DNA of 64,000 nucleotides from Cinclus cinclus (Eukaryota > Chordata > Aves > Passeriformes > Cinclidae). Of the stretch, positions 27,350-36,975 are shown in pieces; the first letter of the stretch is position 1, and each line of letters opens with the position of its first letter. The DNA lies in contig NC_085046.1 of NCBI RefSeq assembly GCF_963662255.1, positions 137,717,762 through 137,781,761 of the forward strand, read 5' to 3'. The position numbers were made by a program, and so were the translations under genes. A model generated the notes under the pieces. That model saw only the letters and a program-made list of their open reading frames with translations, did not search any database and was not told the origin of the DNA.

Positions 27350-27360
27350 TGCGCCTGCGC
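27350..27360 (+). promoter_or_regulatory. NRF1-like site TGCGCCTGCGC
   Basis: A near-palindromic GCGC-N2-GCGC core of the NRF1 type lies in the promoter island about 90 bp from the YY1 motif. NRF1 sites are common in housekeeping promoters. Binding is not shown. Confidence 0.55.
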
Positions 27361-27433
27361 CCGGCCCCGGGAGGCGGGGCCGAGCTCCGGCAGTGAGGAA
27401 CGGCCGCTGAGTGACAGCGGCGCGCGGGTCCCG

Positions 27434-27463
27434 CGGGGGGCGGGGCCTCGACGGGGCGGGGCC
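27434..27463 (+). promoter_or_regulatory. Tandem GC boxes (Sp/KLF type)
   Basis: Two GGGGCGGGGCC-type boxes lie about 17 bp apart, and a third GGCGGGGCC lies near 27373. They sit upstream of the presumed RAD21 start and would fit Sp1/KLF binding. Confidence 0.6.
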
Positions 27464-27520
27464 GGACTGTGAGGGCGCCGTGCCCTCGTTCCGGCAGAGC
27501 GGGCTGCGCGTTCGTCGTTA

Positions 27521-30500
27521 GCTTGGTTTGAAACGTGAGAAACGATCGTTCTTTTTTTCGCTGCCTGCTCCCCGTGAGGTCTTTCTGCTCCCTCCAGCTC
27601 CCCCTGCTGCTGGGGCGCTGCCGCTGTTTCTGCTGTGGGGTAGTTTGTTGTCACAGGGAACAACTGCGGGCACCACTCCTGTGTTTGGACCAATTTCATT
27701 TCAACTGTATACAGAAAGGTTTTCTTGGTCCTAATTTAGTAGTTTACGATGGCCACATATGATGGAATGGAGAGGGAAGTATGGCTACAACAGGACTCTA
27801 AACTGCAGGAGTCAGTCACTAGGTAAAAGCAATGGAAAGGGCAAACAAGGATTGCTTTGGCAGACGGATGTTCCTGGTCTCTCTCAGGCACTAGGAACTC
27901 TTTTGCTGTGAGTACGTACCATTCTGGATGAACACCTTTGGCCCGAAGAGACACAAAATTCAAAAACCACACTAAAGTAACTCTGAAACCATAATTCTAG
28001 TGCAATGGATCATCAGTTTACAAAGATAATGTCAGAATACCAAGAAGATCTGCCTACTGAGGAATTAAAGAGTATTACTGCTGTTTGTGGGCACTCTGAT
28101 AATAATCTTAGGGGATGATAACATTAGCAAATAGTATGTAAAAACATGCAGGTTCAGTCTCCTGGTTCTCTTTCCTTAGATAAGATTTCAACATTTATTT
28201 TCATTCATAATGTCTCACTAGAACCTTAATCCAAAAAAAACATTGATTCCCTGTATGTCCCACATGGATTTCTGACAGGTGTAGTAACACTTAAAGGGTT
28301 TTCTTCTGCAAGAAAATATTTGTGGAATCACAACTCTCCTGTATCTCCGTCTGGAATTACAGGTGTGGGCATTCAACCAGGGAGTGTCCAGGCCATCAAC
28401 CACTGGCCTGCTGATAAGACACTTGCATTAGTTTAACAGTGCTGGTACAGTGGATTGCATCAAAAGTCTACCAAAAGTCTGGACCCGCAAAGCTGCATAA
28501 TTTGCTGCTATAGGAAATAGCCACGCCCAGTAGGGGAAAAAAGCCACGCCAGTAAAGTGACAGCACAGTGATGGGTGGGAGTCAGAAATCTCAGAACTCC
28601 ATACCCTGACCCACGCTGCTGCCGAAAGATCTCCATCACAACCTGGCTCTGGCTCGTGCCTTGCTCAGTGCTTATCTCACTCACATCCATTTTAGTATGA
28701 AATCCTTCTTTCTTTGCCTCAGCAGGCACTGAGGGTTGGTCAAAAAATGCCTTTCTAGCTACTATGGGCCAGTGTGTGCCAGTTACCTGTTTAGAAGCCC
28801 TACATCATACTGCCATTGACTGAGCAGAAATTAACGATGGGAAGGAATTATTTTTATTTCTTCTTTAGTTGTCACTACCAATTCCTTAATAGTTGCCAAT
28901 TAAAAAAAATAAAATAATAAAAATGTGCCTGTTGTTTTTCTCATGCTCTCTACTGTTTGAGCAAGCAATTCTTTCTACAAAAGACATCCTTTTTGAGAAC
29001 AAAACTAGGAAGTTCTAGTTAAATTTTTGGTAAAATCTACCATATAGTTAAAAGCATAGGTCCAGTCTTTTCCAGATGTCTGTCTGTAGTCAGTTTTCAA
29101 TTTTTCCAAAGTTTAGTTTCTAGTTTTTCCATTCTTTGTTGTTATAGGGCTTTAAATGTACACACTTCAAAGAAGCAAATATATGCAAATCCCAGAGAGT
29201 TTGTAGTCTAAATTTGGCTCAGTTTATATCTAAAGGATTTGAATTGTTATCACATCTGTTTCTCATGGCAGTATGTGACTACTGTGAAGATCAGTCAGTA
29301 ATCTTGTTTCCTAATTTATTCTTCAATGTATTTTAAAATTATGCCAGTCCAATTTAATATAATTTATTTTTCCCAATGTCTACTCAGTTTGAATTTTTTA
29401 TGTTTCATCTAAAAAGAATTCTTCCTTCCATCACAATTAAAAAACAAGACAATTCATTTGCATGGTCTAAAATTAAGGTTAATTGCCCAATATACAAATG
29501 TTTCATTTGTACTGTGGAGATAAATATACTTCATTAACAAATTGGTATTTAACTTCAGCATAATTTTCAGATATTATGCTAAGAATTAAAGCAATTACAG
29601 TACAATATATAAAGATCAAAATAACAGTGTGTGTTGGAACTCAGTGTCCATTGATTTCCATCCACTGACATATCAATTTTAAAGCACCATAAATAAGTTT
29701 TCTTCAATATTAATAATGCATTAAATTACTGCATGGCTCTTTCAAATGTCTGTGATTAATATAGTGAAATTTGTGAAAATATTTTTCAACTTTTTGCACT
29801 TAGGTTCTCAGGAAGATGAATTCTTAAAAAAAAATTCTCCAGTTGTGTTTGTTTTTTTTTTTTTTTAACCCAGCTTGGAAAGTGTCCTGAATGCCCTGGC
29901 CTCAGACAGACAATGTAACTGATCTTCTGTCCCAATTTTTTTTTTCTCAAGAGCTGCCACAAGCACTGATTTGTATGCAGCACTCCGTACTTTGCTGAAT
30001 TTCTCCTCGGGCTCTGCTCTGACACACGCGTTCCAGATGGTACTTTAAAAAGCGAGTTTGTGACTATGATGTACATACACTCTTCCTAGCATATAGCAGA
30101 TCACATTATGCAGTGACATTTAGGAAGAAACTGAGGCAAGAAGCCTATTTTTATTTTCAGCTTTGGTCAAGTGTATCTGTCAGGCAATGAAATCATAATT
30201 TGCAAGTGCAGAGCAACAGTTCATATATAAATAACTTTCTCTTAGGAGACAGGACAACGTGTTTTAATTACTTTTGACTAACTGTAGTAATCATTTTTCC
30301 CCGACAAACATTCTCCCTTGAAATTTAAGATCCAAATCCACTCTCGAGTCACACACCCATTATCCAGTTCCTTCCAATCTAAGCTGCTTTGCCCAATCAT
30401 TTCCAAGTATTGGCAACAAGAAATTGCTTTTTTGAGCCATCAAGCAAGAAATTCAGGACAGTCACAGTCACACTTCTACCGTGTAAAATGGAAGGAAAAA

Positions 30501-31075
30501 AACCTAACTTGTGATGTCATTAGAACCTGTGTACTCTAAAAACTTCAGCATTCCCAGGCAGATAATCCAAAGTTTGTCCAAAGTTGGCACCTTCCCTGAG
30601 GAACAATTCCAGCCTTTGTTTACAGCAAGTCAGCTTTGCTGCAACTGTACAGAAGAGCAGGAGGTCCTGGAAAGGGACCTGCTATGCAAGTGCATACAAA
30701 CAGAAGTTTTCAGCTGGAAGCCGTGACTACCCTTAGGTGATCCATAGGTGAAACAATTTCTGAAAGTGGCTTTCAGAAGTACCACAAAATCACCATGTTA
30801 CTCTGTTCTGAACATTAGATAGACCTCCGAATACAAATATTTGCTCTCTAGCTGGTAGTTTAGACTCTTGATTTCAGTGTGGGCCACCTGCCACAGATCC
30901 CATGTAAAGTACATGAAAAATGAGAATAACTGAAAGCACTGATTTCTTGCCACTCAGCCTTTAGTTCACAATACATCCTTTTACCAAAAGCTCCAAGCAA
31001 AAAGGGTTCATACTTTCTGGGAATTCTTTGTATGGCAAGCCAAAGATGTTTCCTACCAGTGTGTTTATTTGAGGA
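27521..31075. other. Intergenic sequence upstream of RAD21
   Basis: Sequence beyond the promoter island on the divergent side. A possible splice donor AAAC|GTGAGA at about 27534 could end a divergent first exon, but no partner exon is evident. It contains T-runs at 29851-29868 and 29936-29945. I recognise no coding exon. Confidence 0.6.
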
Positions 31076-31637
31076 TGTCCTGGTTTTGACTGGGATAGAG
31101 TTAATTTTTTCCAGTAGCTGGTACAGTGTGGTGTTTTGAATTTATTGTGAGAATAATGTTGATAAAACACTGAGTTTTGGTTGTTGCTAAGTAGTGCTTA
31201 CTTTAAATGAAGGATTTTCAGTTTCCCATACTCTGCCAGTGAGGAGTTGCATCAAAAGCTTGAAAGGAGCATGGCCAGGATAGCTGAGTAGCATATTCTG
31301 TACCATAGAACATCATGCTTAGTATATAAGATGGGAGAATTGCCCAAGAGCCAATGACCACAGGGATGGGCTGGGCATCAGTCAGTGAGTGGTGAGCAGC
31401 TGTGCTGTACATCACTTGTTTTTTCATGGGTTTTATTCTTCTCTCTCTCCATTACATATTTAATAATATTATTATTAATAATAATGCTATTAATATTAAA
31501 ATAATTAATATTGTAATTGGCTTCCATTATTACACTATTCTTATCTCAGACTATAAATTTTACTTTTTCTGATTTTTCTTCCCACTGGAGGGAGGATTGT
31601 GTGGTACTTTGTTGCCAGCTCACATTAGACCATGACA
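31076..31637 (+). mobile_element. Solo LTR, avian ERVL type
   Basis: It begins TGTCCTGGTTTTGACTGGGA and ends ACATTAGACCATGACA, with TG...CA termini, 562 bp. Inside are AGAGTTAATTTTTTCCAGTAGC, AATAATGTTGATAAAACACT, TTGTTGCTAAGTAGTGCTTA, an AGTATATAAG TATA box at about 31320, and an ATT-rich expansion at 31455-31515. This is a very common avian LTR pattern that I associate with ERVL families. Flanks share only GGA, so no clean target duplication is visible. There is no coding region. Confidence 0.85.
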
Positions 31638-33455
31638 GGAACACAGAGAGATATAAATGAGTCAAAGAAGGTCTGGATTTCTGAAATTGCAGTAGAAATT
31701 CAGCTCTTAGTATTTGCTAATCCTGGATAGATGGAATGTTGTTAGGATCTGACACAATAAATCATGCATCACATAATCAGTACAAGTAAACTTGTTTGTA
31801 TTGTGGTTTTCAAGATTTCTGTGATTTTGTTTCTTAAAATGAGAAATATTTTTCCCAGCTGAGGAGAAATAGTATAAGAATTTGAAACTATCTATAGACT
31901 CAGCATTCCTGTACTGGCCTTTTTGATTCCATTATGTATCAACCCACTTCTGCTTAATGATTTTCAAAGTATTGAAGTTTATGACTATTCAAGAAAATGT
32001 TCCTCCTTTTTCTTCCTAACACATTTTCTTTCCAGTAAACTGAAATATGTCTTTAGCCATTTGTAATATTAATTACTGGGAAAGGCTTGGTGGGTTTTTT
32101 TTTGTTTTTTTTTTCTGTAATTGCAGCTGATCAGGTGTTTTTCTTTTATACTGAAGCTTGATAGGTTTCAGGTTTCAGATTTAACCAGTAAACACCTGTA
32201 ATACTTCCTTGGAATATTTCTTCTCTCCTGTCTTCTGTCGCACTCTTCCCACACATTCCTAGCTTTCTCCTTCCAACCTATTAGCCACAGTTTATGGTAA
32301 TTTTTAACTTCTAGAGTTGATCAAATGGTGGAACTAATGAGGAAACTGGCAGGTAGTAAATGGTCCAGAGAAAAGTGCACAAGGACAGCTCTGCAGGGAA
32401 GGGAGAGACTGAAGGCAAGCATCAGAAATACAGAAGACACATTGATTTTTAAATGTTTTCTCAGTCAAATATGCCAACTTTTTTAATACTTTGAGTGCTT
32501 GTGTTCTACAGCAGTTTAATTGAGACCAGTCTTACAGTAATGTAAAGTTTTGCAGAAATTAAAGCATACCTTAGATCTCCATCAGCCCAGTGGTATTCAC
32601 GCAGTACTTGCCCTGGGAGCAGTTTGATACTGAAGTGCAGTTAGGATAGTTTTACCTGATTCATAGAACCAGAAAGGCATGTATTGCTGATGTGTATGAA
32701 AATGACTGTTATTGATAATGTCTGAAAACATTCCCAAAATACAATACACAAGAAGTTGCATTGTATTGAAGAATTTCTTAACAATTGTAATCCACCATAT
32801 TATTTCACTAAAGAGAGAACTTTTTTTTAAAAAAAAGTTCATAATTCATTAAGTAATAATGAAAGCTTCTTTAACTGTGGCTCTGAGGCTAATATATCTC
32901 TGGAAGATAAAACACAATCTAACTAGATTTTGGCACACTATAACTTAGATGGATCAGAAAATTTTAGAATTAATGAGAGAGTAAAGTATATATTGTTGGT
33001 CCAGTTGTTGTCAGGCAATTCTCTTTGACCTCCCTTTCATTGACTTCTCAGGGTCTTGTTATGTCAGTTAATATAATTATTTTCTGTGTGTTGACATGAA
33101 AGCTGTGTTTAGATGGAAACCACTCTTTTACTAATCTATTGTACTTACAGCATGGTTGTGCTCCTTGGTAGTTACATCTTTTGAGTTAAATTTGTCACAG
33201 ACAAATCTGGTTCTTTGGCAAGTTATGCTTGTCAGCTTTCCAAATTATGCTTTTCTGCATTCCAGCATTTGCTCAAAGTGATAACCACGGTGCAAGCAAT
33301 AACTGTGATCTCCCTTCTGGTTCATTGCAGCTCCTGTACTGAATGAACCTGTCAGTGCTTCACAAGTCTGGAAGCAGGTTTGCACAGAATAAATCCTCTC
33401 CAGCAGCCACTTCCACTGTTGTCCATCTCTCACACTGCTGGGAACAGTCCAGGTG
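31638..33455. other. Intergenic sequence
   Basis: AT-rich with no coding exon recognised. It includes a perfect 24-bp palindrome at 32817-32840 and T-runs near 32095-32115. Confidence 0.6.
32817..32840. repeat. Perfect 24-bp palindrome
   Basis: GAAC, eight T, eight A, GTTC: each half is the exact reverse complement of the other with no spacer. It can form a cruciform or mark a small element terminus. Confidence 0.95.
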
Positions 33456-33588
33456 TTACAGGATATTCTGAGCTGGGAAGGACCCACAGGGATCATCAAG
33501 TCCAACTGGTAAGTCAGGCCCATACAGGGATTAGATCCAGTACCTTGGCATTATTAGCACCGTGCTCTGTCCAGCTGAGTTAATCAAT
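33456..33588 (-). mobile_element. tRNA-Ile-derived SINE with CR1-like tail (TguSINE1-like)
   Basis: On the minus strand it starts with TTAACTCAGCTGGACAGAGC, then GTGCTAATAATGCCAAGGT (D-arm, anticodon arm around AAT and variable region of tRNA-Ile) and ATCTAATCCCTGTATGGGCC (T-arm and acceptor side). It then continues with AGTTGGACTTGATGATCCCT and TCAGAATATCCTG, which is a CR1 3' tail. That head-tail fusion is the known design of the zebra finch SINE (TguSINE1, from memory). The D-loop and T-stem carry changes, so this is not a tRNA gene. Confidence 0.85.
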
Positions 33589-35912
33589 CCCAGGGTTAAT
33601 CGTAGGTGCTGTTTTGAAGCCACCGTCGGCCGCTGTGAACGGCCCCAAAAGGTGCAGTCATGCCCTGGTGACATATTGAAGACAGAAGCTACAGGTTGAA
33701 TCCTGCTCTCAGACATTGAGGTTGCAGCACAGAAAACTCATTTAAAAGACTATGAAAAGTTTTATCAGGATTATACTTTGATACAATTTTAAGTGATGTT
33801 TGGAAACAAATCCTGATTTCATACTCAGAACTACAGTGACTTCTAACTTAGCTTGTTATGTGTCCTCCGAGTCTTCATAGAAGCTGTCCCACAAAAAGTG
33901 GTGTTTGAAAGGAGAGTGAAGAGACAAGCAATCTGCTTCCCCAAGATGATCATGTAATTCAAAATAAATTCCATTCTCTGTATGCAGAGGCATCATGGTG
34001 AACTAGAAATCATCACATTGAATGTGGATGAAACATCCCTGTAAGTATGACATGAATAAAGTGAATATTCCTACTGCAAGGTAACCTTGTAGGCAAGGCT
34101 GAAGTATTGAGAAAAACTGTAGAATAGAGATTCTGAGATAAACTATGTAACATTAATAGATGTTGAGCAAGGTTGTCCAGTGGCATAAATCAGCCCACCA
34201 TTAAATCAAGTACTGGAAGTTCATAGAAATACAGTATTTCATATCAAGTGACTATAAGGTCTTAAAATCTTTTAGGAGTGAAAAAGCAGTTTCCTCACTG
34301 AATTTATCCTTTTTTTAGCTATGCACTTTTTCTTCATGTGTTCTTACATTTCAGAATTCCTATCTGCAGTTGCTTTACACTTCAAAGGTGTAATTTAAAT
34401 ATTTTTCTGTACAAATTGTCTGGGACTAGCCGTTGAACTTTTCTCCTGGATATTTTACTATTCTATATAGGTATGGCTGTATTTGTTTCTTTGATCAAGT
34501 AGAACAATTAATTGCAGCATTTAAGTGGGTGATGTGATTTATAGAGAATTATGATGGAAGTTAGTGCGATGTAGTGGATGAAAATAGCTATTAAATAAAG
34601 AATGAAACCAAAAGCTGTTCAGCCATAAAAACCTATATATTATATATGCAGTATAATAGCCATACTACTTAATTTCTAGTACTGTTGAACATGTCAGTGT
34701 CATTTCTCTGTCTTCATAATCATGAATGATTTTTACAGGATGTTGTAATTCCATTCTGTTAATAATAATAAAGATCTATTTTATATAAGATAACCCCACA
34801 AACAATAAATTTTTATAGATGAATGAATCATACTTTATATGAAGGGTGAATTTATAAATACTTCATGTAAAATGAATAGATGATCAATAAATGTTATAAG
34901 TGAATTACATATAGAATAAGCTGAAGGTGCCTGGAAGCATTTAGGTGGAAGAAGATGTTAAGAGATTTTCATACACCAAGGTCATAAGGAAACTATAGAC
35001 ATACTGGCTGTTATGGCAGTCTTGAAAGGTGACCAAGATGTAGTTTGATGTACATTTGTAGACTGATGAACCAGAGAAGTCTCCTCTGGTTGTCACACTT
35101 CTGCAGACAAATGATCAACGATGGTAACAGCAGTCAAGACAGACATTCTCAGGAAATGGAGAATATCTTTTCAAACTCTACTCATTCAGCCTTTTATCTT
35201 GTCCATTTTCCCTCTGCTTAACACTGTGAGGTCACATCCCAAGCACTTTATAAAGGCTGGACCCGGGCCTGCCCCAGGGAGTTGTCAGCAGGCTGAAGAG
35301 AATTTCTAAACCCTTTGATGAGGGAGCTGGAGTATGTGGTGCATGAGGATAGGCAAAATGAACTTCAGCCAAGGGAATAGCAGGTTCCAGTCGGCTCCAA
35401 GAGCAGTCTTACACTGTTGAAAGGGGCTTTCGAAGAGACAGGTTGTGAAAGAACAGGAAGCAGCAGTTGCTGATTTCACACATCCTCTCTCAGACTTCCA
35501 CAGACAAGCACCAGGACATAGGTACCGAGATAGTCTATCCAGCAGGAAGGCATCAGGATGCTTGAGTGTCTTGTAGGACAATGACACTGACTGTTGTGAA
35601 CTCGTCTTGTGTCCTGGTCTGTTCTTAGGCTGAAAGCTAAAGCTGATTTTTATGCATGCCTTTCCCTATCCTTTAGGGCATGTAAGCAATGAGTTTTTCA
35701 ATCCTATCCCACATCTCACCTCTATGAGCTGTCAGCATTTACTCGCTCTTTTTTGTCTCTGATGTGAGTTTCCTAAGAAGCTGTTATCTGTGTGTTAGGA
35801 TCATAATGAACTGCTAATCTCTAGATGCCTTCAATACATTCAGCATTCAATACATTCATACCCTCTGCGGAATGGGCCACTCCTCACAGCTCAGCAAACT
35901 TACTGAGGAGGC
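33589..35912. other. Intergenic sequence
   Basis: No coding exon or nameable repeat. It is AT-rich from 34.2 to 34.9 kb. A short GGACCCGGGCC patch at 35260 is the only GC-rich spot. Confidence 0.55.
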
Positions 35913-36540
35913 TGTTATGTCCCAACTCTGAGGCAGAGTAATTGAGGTTCTTGTTAATAGATCCTTTGAGGTGAATTAGAATGAAATGACACTGAATGAC
36001 CAGTGTATATTTGAGGCAGGTTTATTTTAAAACAATTTGATTGCAAGAGAAAGGAGATATGTAGTCATTTTGGTTTTCTATAGTTATATAAAAATACAAT
36101 GAAGAAAAGTATAAGGAAAAGAAAGAGAAGGAGGGGACAAGGCCAGATAGTGTATAGGGAAGGAATCACCACCTGTGGATCCAGTGACAAGACTTAACAA
36201 TTGCAATTTCAGTGTCTGTAGTCAGACTGAGACTTGCAGTCTTGATCCTTTGGGAGTGGGGGACCACGCAACAGAGTTCAACAGGTTAGAAATGTTCATA
36301 TGTAAAACAATTCCCCATATATGTGGGAATGATCCAATACTTCCCTTGGGGGAGTTTTACACTGTCAGATGCAGTTGTGCTTTATTGGGTGGGAGGAGAT
36401 TGGAACATAACAATCACTACCCCACCTTGGCAGGATCTCCTTCTTATCAGCTTTTTCCCTCAGCTGGCACAAACCCACTGTGTAAAACAATAGGTCACAG
36501 TCTCAGCCAGCCCATCCAATCCAAGTTTGATCCATCGCAG
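35913..36540 (-). mobile_element. Possible LTR-derived sequence (minus orientation)
   Basis: The left edge reads TGTTATGTCCCAACTCTGAG, an LTR-like start. TTTATT at 36021-36026 gives an AATAAA on the minus strand, and the block up to about 36540 has features (ATCACCACCTGTGGATCC; TTATCAGCTTTTTCCCTCAG) I associate with a songbird ERV LTR read in reverse. Ends and family are not established. It abuts the CR1 fragment to its right. Confidence 0.35.
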
Positions 36541-36547
36541 AGGCACT

Positions 36548-36975
36548 CTTCATCTAAGTAATCAATAAGATAAACAATACTGGGCCCAGTATTGAACTTT
36601 GGGGGACACCAGTGGGCCAGTGATAGGCCTGCAACTGCAGCATGTGCCACTGATTGTGACCCTCTGGGATCTGCTGTTCAGACAGTTCTCAATCCACCTC
36701 ACTGTCCACTTGTCCAGTCACACTTCTTGAGTTTGCCTATGAGAACATTGTGACTGACAGTGTAGAAAGCCTAGTCGAAGTCAAGAATCCACTGCTATCC
36801 CCTCATAGTAGTTGTAGGTAGTTGTTTCATTGTAGAAGATAAATAATTTCACTAAAGGTAAATCATGCTTGAGCAATCTAACTACATTCTTGTCATCCAT
36901 GTGGATAGAGAAGGCCTCCAGAATTGGGTGCTGCATTCCTATTCCTGGGTCATTCCTATTGCTCTTCTCCTGCTT
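36548..36975 (-). mobile_element. CR1 LINE fragment, reverse-transcriptase region
   Basis: The plus strand shows ACTGGGCCCAGTATTGAACT, GTGCCACTGATTGTGACCCT and CAGTTCTCAATCCACCTCAC, the antisense of the CR1 reverse-transcriptase ORF. The minus-strand reading includes PILEAFSIHMDDKNV, then a decayed HGF-like stretch and FYNETTTY, matching the order of the CR1 RT palm region. Stops and frameshifts show it is dead. The 3' end of the element is not attached. Confidence 0.8.

Larger units (their letters stand above)
27260..27472 (+). other. Candidate divergent-transcript ORF (70 codons)
   Basis: An ATG with purine at -3 and G at +4 lies inside the YY1 motif and opens a 70-codon frame (MAAAVLPARERAVQTAGCLR start, Pro/Arg/Gly-rich after). 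The frame is open mainly because the DNA is GC-rich, and I recognise no domain. Human RAD21 has an antisense lncRNA on this side (RAD21-AS1, from memory), so noncoding divergent RNA is the better guess. A translated product is unlikely. Confidence 0.2.
26630..27520. promoter_or_regulatory. CpG-island promoter of RAD21, possibly bidirectional
   Basis: The sequence shifts abruptly from AT-rich to strongly GC- and CpG-rich, spanning RAD21 exon 1 and the start of intron 1. It holds GC boxes (GGGGCGGGGCC type near 27375, 27436-27446 and 27452-27463), an NRF1-type site, a YY1 site and no clear TATA box on the RAD21 side. This is the normal architecture of a housekeeping, dispersed-start promoter. 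Open reading frames of 127-160 codons inside it on both strands are a by-product of high GC, which removes stop codons. Confidence 0.9.

Noticed and set aside
33505..33588. tRNA-Ile gene
   Set aside because: The tRNA-like part has altered D- and T-arm bases and is fused to a CR1 tail, so it is a SINE head rather than a working tRNA gene.
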